Of a stretch of DNA of 64,000 nt, positions 45,959 through 54,559 are shown one piece after another (the first letter of the stretch is position 1; every line of letters begins with the position of its first letter). The translations under genes were made by a program, and so were the position numbers. The DNA is from CAVTWY01 sp963738575 (GTDB taxonomy: Bacteria; Pseudomonadota; Gammaproteobacteria; Burkholderiales; Burkholderiaceae_C): NCBI GenBank assembly GCA_963738575.1, contig CAVTWY010000004.1, positions 62,001-126,000 on the forward strand. Direction: 5' to 3'. Below the pieces are notes generated by a model. The model was not told where the DNA came from. It did no database searches and worked only from the letters and a program-made list of their open reading frames with translations.

Positions 45959-46140
45959 CCGCAGCCGACGCGCTCGCGCGCTCGTTGCCACGGCCCTAAC
46001 CCCTTGCGGCAAGGCTGAACGCATCGGCACCCCCATCGGCGCCAAACTCGGTGTCGGGCGCCGCCCACACTTTCTGACGCGGCTGGTCATCAGCGCGTGC
46101 AACGGCTAAAGTTAAATGCCTGACTGACCGAGGGCGGCGC

Positions 46141-46533
46141 ATGAGGCTTGGCTACACGATCATCTACGTGCCCGACGTGGCGGCCTCGCTGCTATTTTTC
46201 GAGCTCGCCTTTGGCTTGCAAACCAAGTTTCTGCACGAGTCGGGCACCTACGGCGAGCTGAACACTGGCGAAACCACGCTAGCCTTTGCCGCCCACGCTC
46301 TGGGGGACATGAACTTCTCCGGCGGACACGTGCAAGCCAGCCACTCCAAGCAACCGTTGGGGATGGAGGTGGGGTTGGTCACACCCGACGTTGCGGGCGC
46401 TCATCAACGGGCTTTGCAGCACGGTGCTTCCGAACTCGCGGCTCCATCCAGCAAGCCTTGGGGGCAGGTGGTGTCTTACCTGCGCGCGCCGGATGGCACC
46501 TTGATCGAACTTTGCACGCCGATCGCTGGTTAA
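46141..46533 (+). CDS. VOC-family (glyoxalase-like) protein
   Basis: A 130-residue single-domain protein of the vicinal-oxygen-chelate fold: YTIIYVPDVAASLLFFELAFGL, GELNTGETTLAFA, and the C-terminal YLRAPDGTLIELCTPI with the typical glutamate metal ligand. Small VOC proteins act as glyoxalases, dioxygenases or antibiotic-binding proteins; the substrate is not clear. It is 13 bases before the GNAT gene. Confidence 0.85.
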   Translation: MRLGYTIIYVPDVAASLLFFELAFGLQTKFLHESGTYGELNTGETTLAFAAHALGDMNFSGGHVQASHSKQPLGMEVGLVTPDVAGAHQRALQHGASELAAPSSKPWGQVVSYLRAPDGTLIELCTPIAG

Positions 46534-46545
46534 AAAGGCGAGCCC

Positions 46546-46998
46546 ATGCCCCACGCCGCCCCGACTGACCCGCGTTACGCCATCCAACGCCTGGGGCCCG
46601 GCGACGCCGAGCGCTTGCTGGCCGCCGACCCGCAGATTTTTGACTTCGCTGTCAGCCCCCAATGGACGGCCGAGTTCTTGGGCGACTCCAGACACCACAT
46701 CGTGGTGGCCACGTTTGATGGCCGCGTGATTGGCAGTGTCACAGGTGTGCACTACGTGCATCCCGATCAAGCTCCGACGCTGTTCGTGGTGGAGCTGGCC
46801 GTCGCCACCGAGCACCAGCAGCAAGGGGTTGCCAAGACCATGCTGCATGCGCTGCTGGCCCACGGCCGGGCGCTGGGCTGCACCAACGCTTGGGTCGGCA
46901 CCGAAAGCGACAACCACGCGGCCCGTCACGTCTACGAGACCGCCGGCGGCACCCTCGACTCCGACACCTTTGTCACCTACTCTTTTGATTTGACGTGA
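46546..46998 (+). CDS. GNAT-family N-acetyltransferase
   Basis: The 150-residue protein is a GNAT domain: FVVELAVATEHQQQGVAKTMLHALLAHGRALGC, given here as VVELAVATEHQQQGVAKTML, contains the acetyl-CoA-binding Q/RxxGxA segment. The C-terminal ESDNHAARHVYETAGG is the usual end. Similar small enzymes are annotated as aminoglycoside 3-N-acetyltransferase-like, but the substrate is unknown. It follows the VOC gene and meets mnmA head-on (14 bases). Confidence 0.85.
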   Translation: MPHAAPTDPRYAIQRLGPGDAERLLAADPQIFDFAVSPQWTAEFLGDSRHHIVVATFDGRVIGSVTGVHYVHPDQAPTLFVVELAVATEHQQQGVAKTMLHALLAHGRALGCTNAWVGTESDNHAARHVYETAGGTLDSDTFVTYSFDLT

Positions 46999-47012
46999 CT
47001 TGAGGTGACGCT

Positions 47013-48128
47013 TCAGCGCCCCACTGCGTCGATCACGCCGCCACCCAAACACACCTCGCCGTTGTAAAGAACTGCGCTTTGCCCGGGCGTCACGGCCCAT
47101 TGCGGCGTGTCAAACACCAAACTGAAGCTGCCAGACGCCACAGGCTCGAAGGTGCAGGCCCCATCGGCTTGGCGGTAACGTGACTTGGCGCCGTAAACAG
47201 TACCTTCGGGCGCGGCGCCCGCCACCCAACTGGCTTGGCTGGCGCTTAGCGTGCGTGAAAGCAGCAACGGGTGGTCGTGGCCCTGCACGGCCACCAATTG
47301 GTTGCGGGGCAAGTCCTTTTGCGCCACAAACCAAGGGGCATGCAGCCCCTGGGCGTCGGCACGGCCTTTGACGCCGCCAATGGCCAAACCTTGGCGTTGG
47401 CCCAGCGTGTAAAAACTGAGGCCCACGTGCTCGCCCACCTTGCGCCCGCGCTCGTCGACGATGGCGCCTGGCGTTTGCTGCAAGTAGCGTGACAAGAACT
47501 CGCGAAAAGGGCGCTCGCCGATAAAGCAAATGCCCGTCGAGTCACGCTTGGCGGCGTTGGGCAGTCCGGCTTCGGCAGCCAGGCGCCGCACCTCTCGCTT
47601 GGGCAGTTCGCCCACGGGGAACATCACCTTGCCGAGCTGCTGTTGCGTCAGGCGGTGCAAAAAGTAGCTTTGATCTTTGGTGGCGTCCAGGCCCCGAAGC
47701 AGTTCCACCGCGCCCATGGCCGTGCGGCGCACGCGGGCGTAGTGTCCGGTGGCGATGGCGTCGGCGCCCAAGCGCAGCGCGTGGTCCAAAAATGCTTTGA
47801 ACTTGATTTCGGCGTTGCACAGCACGTCGGGGTTGGGGGTGCGGCCGGCTTGGTACTCGGCCAAGAAGGCGGCAAAGACTCGGTCTTTGTACTCGGCGGC
47901 AAAGTTGACGTGCTCGATCTCAACGCCAATCACGTCGGCCACGGCGGCCGCGTCCACAAAATCGACGTTGGACGAGCAGTAGGCGTCGTCATCGTCGTCC
48001 TCCCAGTTCTTCATGAAAATGCCCACCACCTCGTGGCCGGCGCGCTTGAGCAGCAGCGCCGTGACGGCCGAATCGACCCCACCACTCAAGCCCACCACGA
48101 TGCGTTTTTTGCTGCCTTTATTGCCCAT
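47013..48128 (-). CDS. mnmA: tRNA-specific 2-thiouridylase MnmA
   Basis: MnmA makes s2U at wobble position 34 of tRNA(Lys), tRNA(Glu) and tRNA(Gln). The PP-loop GLSGGVDSAVTA, the first catalytic cysteine in LCNAEIKF and the second in STGICFIGER are present; the C-terminal beta-barrel contains the VGGSFSLVFDTPQWAVTPGQS-like SGSFSLVF and VTPGQSAVLYNGE. Length 371 residues from the ATG at 48128. It is divergent from the Bug-type gene. Confidence 0.95.
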   Translation of the reverse strand: MGNKGSKKRIVVGLSGGVDSAVTALLLKRAGHEVVGIFMKNWEDDDDDAYCSSNVDFVDAAAVADVIGVEIEHVNFAAEYKDRVFAAFLAEYQAGRTPNPDVLCNAEIKFKAFLDHALRLGADAIATGHYARVRRTAMGAVELLRGLDATKDQSYFLHRLTQQQLGKVMFPVGELPKREVRRLAAEAGLPNAAKRDSTGICFIGERPFREFLSRYLQQTPGAIVDERGRKVGEHVGLSFYTLGQRQGLAIGGVKGRADAQGLHAPWFVAQKDLPRNQLVAVQGHDHPLLLSRTLSASQASWVAGAAPEGTVYGAKSRYRQADGACTFEPVASGSFSLVFDTPQWAVTPGQSAVLYNGEVCLGGGVIDAVGR

Positions 48129-48335
48129 GGGCTGCATTGTCCGTGACACCATCAAGGCACGTGGACATCTTGGTCAACAATCACAGCGAACAGAATTTTC
48201 GCAACGGCACGCCCGGGTACGGGCAGCGGCAGTGTGACAATGAAATCCCGGTGGATGGCGGTTTGCGGCGCTTACCGTTTTGAGCGATTCCGCTTTTTCG
48301 CCAGTTCCTGTTCTCACAACCTGCCTGGAGACTGC

Positions 48336-49322
48336 ATGACCCGCAACATCAATCGACGCACGGCACTGGGTGGCGTCGCGGCCTCGGCACTGGCCTGCGC
48401 TGCACCCTCGTTCGCGCAAAGCACCTGGCCCAGACAGTCGGTTCGCTTTGTGGTGCCGTTTGCGCCGGGCGGAACGTCCGAAATCGTGGCGCGCACTGTG
48501 GCTGCTGAGCTGAGCAAACAGCTGGGCCAAACCGTGTATGTCGACAACAAGGGTGGCGGAGCCGGCATCCCGGCCATGCAAGAGGTTGCCCGCGCCACGC
48601 CCGATGGCCACACCATCATCTTGGGCCACGTGGGGTCGCTGGCCGTCAACCCCTACATCTTTCCCAACCAGCCCTACGACGTCAACAAAGACTTCATCCC
48701 AGTGACGCTGCTGGCACGCGTGCCCAACTTGTTTGTGGTGCACCCCGACGTACCGGCCCAAGACTTCAAGTCGTTTGTGGCCTACGCCAAGAAAAACCCT
48801 GGCTTGTTGAACTACGGCTCGGCCGGCAACGCCAGCGCTGGCCACTTGGCGATGGAGTACCTCAAGCTGGTGACGGGCATGTTCATGACGCACATCCCCT
48901 ACCGTGGCACCGGGCCGCAACTGACCGACTTGCTGGCGGGCCGCACCCAAGCCAGCTCGGCGGGCTTGCCGGCCATGCTGCCGCACATCAAGTCGGGCAA
49001 GCTGCGCGCCATCGCCGTGGGCACTGCCAAGCGCTTGCCCGCCCTGCCCGATGTGCCCACCGTGGCCGAGATGGGCTTCAAAGACTTTGAGACCTCTCAG
49101 TGGTACGGCATCTTGGCCCCCGCAGGCACGCCGCGTGATGTGGTCAAGCGCTTGCAAGAAGAATCCCTGAAGGCCTTGAAGTCCAACGCCGTGACCGAGC
49201 GCTTTGCCAGCGACAGCGCCGTGGGCGGCGGCGGACCACCCGAAGAGTTTGCTGCTTTCATTGCCGAGCAGCAAAAGACATGGAGCAGCATCGTCAAGCG
49301 CGCGGGCATCAAACCCGACTGA
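48336..49322 (+). CDS. Bug-family tripartite tricarboxylate-binding protein (TctC-like)
   Basis: This periplasmic solute-binding protein belongs to the Bug family, which binds carboxylates for TctAB-type transporters. A signal peptide with RR (NINRRTALGGVAASALACAA, here RRTALGGVAASALACA) precedes the mature protein: VRFVVPFAPGGTSEIVART, the KGGGAGIPAM region, GHVGSLAVNPYI and YRGTGPQLTDLLAG. A GGAG site precedes the ATG at 48336. It lies 31 bases upstream of the tcuA-like gene and likely supplies its substrate. Its permease is not in the window. Confidence 0.92.
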   Translation: MTRNINRRTALGGVAASALACAAPSFAQSTWPRQSVRFVVPFAPGGTSEIVARTVAAELSKQLGQTVYVDNKGGGAGIPAMQEVARATPDGHTIILGHVGSLAVNPYIFPNQPYDVNKDFIPVTLLARVPNLFVVHPDVPAQDFKSFVAYAKKNPGLLNYGSAGNASAGHLAMEYLKLVTGMFMTHIPYRGTGPQLTDLLAGRTQASSAGLPAMLPHIKSGKLRAIAVGTAKRLPALPDVPTVAEMGFKDFETSQWYGILAPAGTPRDVVKRLQEESLKALKSNAVTERFASDSAVGGGGPPEEFAAFIAEQQKTWSSIVKRAGIKPD

Positions 49323-49353
49323 CGCTTTGGGAACGATCAGGCCAACGCACGCG

Positions 49354-50778
49354 ATGCTTGACGTCTTGGTGATTGGCGGCGGTAACGCCGCCTTGTGCGC
49401 CGCGCTGACGGCGCGCGAGGCGGGTGCTTCGGTGCTGCTGCTGGAGGCTGCACCCAAGGCCTGGCGCGGCGGCAACTCGATGCACACGCGCAACCTGCGC
49501 TGCATGCACGACGCGCCACAAGATGTGCTGACGGATGCATACCCTGAAGAGGAGTTTTGGCAAGACCTGCTCAAGGTCACGGGCGGCAAAACCAACGAGT
49601 CGCTGGCTCGCCTGTCCATTCGGGACTCGGCCCATTGCCGGGGCTGGATGCAAAGGCACGGCGTGCACTTTCAGCCGTCGCTTTCGGGCACCCTGCACCT
49701 TAGCCGCACCAACGCGTTCTTCATGGGCGGTGGCAAGGCGCTTGTCAATGCCTACTACCGCAGTGCCGAGCGCTTGGGGGTGCAGGTGCGCTACGACACC
49801 GAGGTGGTTCGTTTGGTGCTGGCGGGCGCGCGCTTTGTGGCCGCACAGTTGGCCTCGGGCGAGCGCATCGAGGCGCGCAGCTGCGTGGTGGCCAGCGGTG
49901 GGTTTGAGTCCAACCGCGACTGGCTGCGTGAAGCCTGGGGCTCGGTGGACGACGGTGCTGGCGGCCAAACCTGGATCGCCGACAACTTTGCCATCCGGGG
50001 CACGCGCTTCAACCAAGGGGTGCTGCTGCGCGACTTGATCGCGCAAAAAGCCGACGCCATCGGCGACCCCACCCAAGCGCACATGGTGGCCATCGATGCC
50101 CGCGCGCCGCTCTACGACGGCGGCATTTGCACGCGCATCGACTGCGTGTCGCTGGGCATTGTTGTCAACCAGAAGGCACAGCGATTTGCCGACGAGGGCG
50201 AAGACTTTTGGCCCAAGCGCTACGCCGTTTGGGGCCGCCTGGTGGCCAAGCAACCGCGGCAGGTCGCTTACTCCATCATCGACGCCAAGGCGGTGGGGCG
50301 CTTCATGCCCCCCGTGTTTCCGGGCGAAGCGGCAGGCAGCATCGAACAGTTGGCAGCGCAATTGAAGCTCGACCCTCAAGCGTTGGTGCAAACCGTGCGC
50401 CAGTTCAATGCAGCTTGCCATGAGGGCACGTTCGACCACGCGGTGCTTGACGATTGTGTGACGCACGGGCTAACGCCCGCCAAAACGCATTGGGCGCGGC
50501 CGCTTGATACCGCACCTTTTTATGGTTATGCACTCAAGCCTGGCGTGACCTTCACCTACCTGGGCGTCAAGGTTGACGCGCAATCGGCCGTGCTGTTTGG
50601 CGGCCAACCCAGCCCCAACCTTTTTGCGGCAGGCGAAATCATGGCCGGCAACGTTTTGGGCCAGGGCTACACCGCTGGGGTGGGCATGACGATTGGCACG
50701 GCGTTTGGGCGTTTGGCTGGCGCCAGCGCGGCGGCGGCACTGCAATCCACGCGAGGTGCTCATGCAGTCACTGCTTGA
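49354..50778 (+). CDS. tcuA: FAD-dependent tricarballylate dehydrogenase TcuA
   Basis: TcuA oxidises tricarballylate to cis-aconitate. The FAD-binding dinucleotide fold starts with VLVIGGGNAALCAALTARE (about residues 4-22), and the FAD-dependent oxidoreductase 2 signature includes GGNSMHTRNLR and the C-terminal GEIMAGNVLGQGYTAGVGM. The 474-residue length fits. The tcuB start overlaps its end by 17 bases, as expected for a membrane-linked electron partner. The start at 49354 is chosen since it begins at the FAD motif. Confidence 0.88.
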   Translation: MLDVLVIGGGNAALCAALTAREAGASVLLLEAAPKAWRGGNSMHTRNLRCMHDAPQDVLTDAYPEEEFWQDLLKVTGGKTNESLARLSIRDSAHCRGWMQRHGVHFQPSLSGTLHLSRTNAFFMGGGKALVNAYYRSAERLGVQVRYDTEVVRLVLAGARFVAAQLASGERIEARSCVVASGGFESNRDWLREAWGSVDDGAGGQTWIADNFAIRGTRFNQGVLLRDLIAQKADAIGDPTQAHMVAIDARAPLYDGGICTRIDCVSLGIVVNQKAQRFADEGEDFWPKRYAVWGRLVAKQPRQVAYSIIDAKAVGRFMPPVFPGEAAGSIEQLAAQLKLDPQALVQTVRQFNAACHEGTFDHAVLDDCVTHGLTPAKTHWARPLDTAPFYGYALKPGVTFTYLGVKVDAQSAVLFGGQPSPNLFAAGEIMAGNVLGQGYTAGVGMTIGTAFGRLAGASAAAALQSTRGAHAVTA

Positions 50779-51937
50779 GCTGACGCGCCAAGCGCAAGCG
50801 TTGGCCCAAGTCGCAGGCCCAGCGGAGGCCGAGGTGGCGCGTGTGATGACGATCTGCAACGCTTGCCGCTATTGCGAGGGCTTTTGCGCGGTGTTTCCTG
50901 CCATGACGCGCCGCCTGTCGTTTGACGCACCCGACATTCATTACCTCGCCAACCTGTGCCACAACTGCGGCGCTTGCCTGCACGCCTGCCAGTACGCGCC
51001 GCCGCATGACTTTGGGGTCAACGTTCCCCAGGCCATGGCCCGCGTTCGGGTGCAAACCTACACCGCGCATGCGTGGCCCGCAGCCTTTGGCAAGCTTTAT
51101 CAGCACCAAGGCTTGTGGTTGGTGAGCGCCTTGATGGGCGGGTTGGCGTTGTTTTTGGTGGCGGCGTTGGCGCTTAACGGCAATCTGTGGCACGAGCCCC
51201 GAGCGGGCAATTTTTACAGCGTGTTCCCGCACAACCTGATGGTGTCGATGTTCGGCCCCGTGTTTGGCTTTGTCGTGCTGGCCTTGCTGGTGGGGGTGGT
51301 GAAGTTTTGGCGCGGTGTGCATTCGCCGGCCATGCCATCGCGCGATGCGCCCCCCGCGGGGTCACCGGGTGCTTGGCCCGAGGCGGTTAAAAATGCCTTG
51401 TCCCTCAAGTACCTGGACGGTGGGCATGGCGAGGGTTGCAACGAGGCTGACGATGCCTTCACCCACGCGCGGCGACGGTTTCACCACCTAACTTTCTACG
51501 GTTTCATGCTGTGCTTTGCGGCCACCAGCGTGGCCACTGTCTACCATTACGCCCTCAAGTGGCCAGCGCCCTACCCGGTGCTGAGCTTGCCGGTGCTGTT
51601 GGGCATCGTGGGCGGCATCGGGCTGGTGGTGGGCCCCGCCGGGCTGGCCTGGCTGCACCTGCGCCGCCACCCGGACCATCGCGTCGCCGCACAAAAGCCG
51701 ATGGACCTGGGCTTCATCGCCCTGCTGTTTGCCAACGGCGTAACCGGCTTGGCCTTGCTGGCGTTTCGCGACACAGGGGCCATGGCGCTGCTGCTGGCCG
51801 TGCACCTGGCGTGCGTGATGGCGTTTTTCATCACCATGCCCTATGGCAAGTTTGCGCACGGTGTCTACCGCAGCGCGGCACTGCTGAAGTGGGCGATCGA
51901 GCGGCGCCAGCCCACGAAGCTCAAGCTGGGAGATTGA
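50762..51937 (+). CDS. tcuB: Tricarballylate utilisation iron-sulfur membrane protein TcuB
   Basis: TcuB reoxidises TcuA and passes electrons to the membrane pool. The N-terminal part has two cysteine clusters, CNACRYCEGFC (about residues 33-43) and CHNCGACLHACQ (about 67-78), for two [4Fe-4S] clusters. Five or six membrane segments follow, with conserved histidines that may bind heme. Length 391 residues. It overlaps tcuA by 17 bases. No transporter gene of the TcuC type follows; a Bug-type binding protein lies upstream instead. Confidence 0.88.
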   Translation: MQSLLELTRQAQALAQVAGPAEAEVARVMTICNACRYCEGFCAVFPAMTRRLSFDAPDIHYLANLCHNCGACLHACQYAPPHDFGVNVPQAMARVRVQTYTAHAWPAAFGKLYQHQGLWLVSALMGGLALFLVAALALNGNLWHEPRAGNFYSVFPHNLMVSMFGPVFGFVVLALLVGVVKFWRGVHSPAMPSRDAPPAGSPGAWPEAVKNALSLKYLDGGHGEGCNEADDAFTHARRRFHHLTFYGFMLCFAATSVATVYHYALKWPAPYPVLSLPVLLGIVGGIGLVVGPAGLAWLHLRRHPDHRVAAQKPMDLGFIALLFANGVTGLALLAFRDTGAMALLLAVHLACVMAFFITMPYGKFAHGVYRSAALLKWAIERRQPTKLKLGD

Positions 51938-51996
51938 CTTCACCACCCGCGATAATCCATCGTCGTGGACAAGGCAACCAGCTTTGAAGGACAGGC

Positions 51997-53220
51997 ATGG
52001 CGATTCTCGAAGGCATACAAATTCAGAACTTCAGGGCACTGCGAAATGTCACGTTGGGCAGGACAATCAATTCAAAGGGTGTGGAACTGCCCCGGTTGAT
52101 GGCGGTGATTGGTGCAAACGGCGTCGGCAAATCAAGCTTGCTAGATTCCCTCGGATTCATTGGAGACTGCCTCACGGAGGGCGTTGAAGCCGCCTGCGAC
52201 AAACCACATCGAGGTGGATTTGAGCGCTTGCGCACGCAGGGTGCTGACGAGCCGATCAAGTTTGAAATCCGCTACCGTGAAAACACAGACTCGCGCACCA
52301 TCGATTACACGCTGGAGATCGATGTCGACACGCAAGGCCGCCCTCGAGTCAAGCGGGAGCGGCTCAAGCAAAGCCGTGGCGGGCTCAAAGTGGTCGGCAA
52401 GGCCTTTTCTTTTCTGGACCTGAAGCAAGGAAAAGGCTTCGTCTGGGCGGGTGAGTCCACCGAAGAGCAAGAAGATGCGGACAAAACTGCGGTGCAAATG
52501 AATGATCGCCAGGTGCTCGGTATTTCAACGCTGGGCACGTTGGCCGATCACCCCCGAATCAGTGCGTTTCGATCATTTTTAGGTGGCTGGTACTTGTCTT
52601 ACTTTGTGCCGCAATTGGCGAGGTCTCAACCCGTCTCTGGCGCAGACCCTCATTTGAATCAAACCGGTGCAAACCTTGCAAACTACCTTCAATTCATAGA
52701 ACGCCAAAAACCCAAAGAATTTCAAGTCATGCTTCAACGACTCGCCCTGAAGGTGCCAGGGTTAAAGAAAATCAAGTCGGCCAAAGCGCAAGACAGGCGG
52801 TTGCTGTTGGAGTTCCATGCGCGTGGATACGTCGAGCCATTCTTTCAGCAAGACATGTCAGACGGCACCCTTAAATTTCTTGCCTACCTGCTTCTCATGG
52901 AGGACCCTGATCCGGCACCACTGATCGGCATTGAAGAACCGGAGAACGGCCTGCACCACCAGTTGCTGAGTTTGTTGGCGACTGAGTTCAAAGAGTTTGC
53001 CCAAAAGTCGCGCGGGGCCCAGGTGTTGATCACGACGCACGCACCCAGCTTGGTTGACGCCTTGGCCCCTAACGAGGTCTGGATACTGGACAAAGCCAGT
53101 GACGGATTCGCCGGGATTCGCCGTGCTGCCGACATTCCTGAAATTCAAGCCATGTACGACGAAGGATTGCCCTTGGGCGGCCTTTGGTACAGCAATCATT
53201 TTGGTGTCAACAAGGCATGA
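51997..53220 (+). CDS. AAA-family (OLD/RecF-like) ATPase of a putative two-gene defence-type pair
   Basis: The 407-residue ATPase is of the AAA_21/OLD type. It has IQNFRALRNV at the N-terminus and Walker A GANGVGKS at residues 39-46, then a central helical insert, an ABC-like signature SDGTLKFLAYLLL near 287-300, Walker B IGIEEPENGLHHQL at about 310-323 and the switch region ITTHAPSLVDAL near 345. The stop overlaps the next gene's ATG by four bases. Three 60-base rows I counted held 28, 36 and 22 G+C, well below the window average, a sign of transfer. Such ATPases pair with a nuclease-type TOPRIM protein, here the next gene. The function is inferred. Confidence 0.85.
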   Translation: MAILEGIQIQNFRALRNVTLGRTINSKGVELPRLMAVIGANGVGKSSLLDSLGFIGDCLTEGVEAACDKPHRGGFERLRTQGADEPIKFEIRYRENTDSRTIDYTLEIDVDTQGRPRVKRERLKQSRGGLKVVGKAFSFLDLKQGKGFVWAGESTEEQEDADKTAVQMNDRQVLGISTLGTLADHPRISAFRSFLGGWYLSYFVPQLARSQPVSGADPHLNQTGANLANYLQFIERQKPKEFQVMLQRLALKVPGLKKIKSAKAQDRRLLLEFHARGYVEPFFQQDMSDGTLKFLAYLLLMEDPDPAPLIGIEEPENGLHHQLLSLLATEFKEFAQKSRGAQVLITTHAPSLVDALAPNEVWILDKASDGFAGIRRAADIPEIQAMYDEGLPLGGLWYSNHFGVNKA

Positions 53221-53846
53221 CGTGGATTGAAGTACTCGTTGAAGGTGCCGCCGACGTGCCCGTCGTACGCGAAGTGTTGCAGCGCCGCTTCCATCTGACT
53301 GAAAACGAACACTTTCGCATTCATCCACACCAGGGTAAGGGGCAACTACCAGCCAATCCCTTGGCTCGCCCAGATAGACACAAAAGACATTTGCTTCATC
53401 AGCTCCCTGCCAAGCTGCGGGGTTATGCCAAAAGCGCCCCAGGTGCCATCGTCCTCATCGTCGTAGACGCCGACACCACGCCGTGCACACAGCTATTGGC
53501 CGACCTCAACGGCATGTTGAACGAACTACCAAGTCGGCCGTCGCGGGTGCTGTTTAGGCTTGCCATCGAAGAAACCGAAAGTTGGTTCATCGCGGACACG
53601 GTAGCAGTCCAAAAGGCATTTCCAAAGGCCAGAGTTGCTGCGTTGACGAAGATTCAACCTGACGCCGTTGTGGGCGCCTGGGAGCGGCTCGCCGAGGCAA
53701 TTGGGTCCTCAGGCTCTTCCGGCACTGACAAACGTCGCTGGGCAGAACAGATCTGCCCGTATCTTGATTTGCAGAGTCCCCGCTCGCCCAGTCTTGGCAA
53801 ACTGGTTTCAGGCATTGCCCGCGAGTTGCAAAGGGATAGTGGTTAG
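53217..53846 (+). CDS. DUF4276-family (TOPRIM-like) partner of the AAA ATPase
   Basis: This 209-residue protein matches DUF4276. Its TOPRIM-like features are the acidic start LVEGAADVPVV (E9), the DAD pair (D84 and D86) after the strand AIVLIVV, and the IEETESWFIAD motif (about residues 117-127). These are the metal-binding positions of TOPRIM nucleases. The ATG overlaps the ATPase stop (ATGA at 53217-53220). The layout (ATPase plus separate TOPRIM-like protein) recalls the split OLD-like and PARIS-type (AriA/AriB) anti-phage systems, though the usual PARIS partner is DUF4435. A nuclease or RNase effector released by the ATPase is the likely role; this is inference. Confidence 0.8.
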   Translation: MTWIEVLVEGAADVPVVREVLQRRFHLTENEHFRIHPHQGKGQLPANPLARPDRHKRHLLHQLPAKLRGYAKSAPGAIVLIVVDADTTPCTQLLADLNGMLNELPSRPSRVLFRLAIEETESWFIADTVAVQKAFPKARVAALTKIQPDAVVGAWERLAEAIGSSGSSGTDKRRWAEQICPYLDLQSPRSPSLGKLVSGIARELQRDSG

Positions 53847-53869
53847 AGACCGCGGCCTGAACGCACGCC

Positions 53870-54368
53870 CTACTTTTGCAACGGCACCTGCAACGTGCCA
53901 TCGGCCTTGATCAAGTCCAGCGGGTGCCGCACCCCTGCTTGGTGATCGTCGATGCTTTGCATCACCATCGCGCTACGGTGGCGCGCTTCTGCAACGAATC
54001 TCGTCGGCGGTCAGCCACACGGTGCGCACAATGCCCTCATCCAGCAGCAATCGGGCGTTGGGTTGCCCAACGGTGCCGCTGTAAGCCACCCGAAAGTACG
54101 TCACGTCCTCGCCTGTGGCAGCCCGTACAAAACGTGCAAGGTAGATGCCAACGATGGCGGTGGGCTTGAAGGTGCAGGTGGTTTCTTCCAGGGCCTCGCG
54201 CATCACCGCGTCCAGCGGCGATTCACCCTGCTCCAAATGCCCAGCCGGGTTGTTGAGCATCAAGCCTTCGGGCGTGTGCTCTTCCACCAACAAATAACGC
54301 CCGCCGTGTTCGATCACGGCGGCCACGGTGACGCTGGGCTTCCAGCGGGAGGGTTTGGGTGGCGGCAT
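53870..54368 (-). CDS. NUDIX hydrolase, frameshifted near its end
   Basis: NUDIX hydrolases cleave nucleoside diphosphates linked to another moiety. The Nudix box is complete: GHLEQGESPLDAVMREALEET with E, RE and EE in place (here in two parts, GHLEQGES and REALEET). As given the frame stops at 53973 after EIRCRSAPP. Removing one T (plus-strand A) near 53993 continues it through MVMQSIDDHQAG and LDLIKADGTLQVPLQK to TAG at 53870-53872, giving a normal 165-residue protein. The coordinates here include that tail. The gene is divergent from pntA and convergent with the defence-type pair. Confidence 0.85.
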
Positions 54369-54559
54369 CGGTGGGGGTCGGTCAGGTGGCGCGTGGCATG
54401 AACAGGCTTTGATCGTAACGCGGGCTCATGGGGTGCTGGTTTTCAGCCACGTGCCCCGGAATAACTTGTGTAAGCTCGGGGGCTTCGAGGCGCACTGGCC
54501 GTTGTTTCGTTCAGTGGCTTCAGCAGCGCAACAACAAGTGATCGATTGAGGAGACACCC

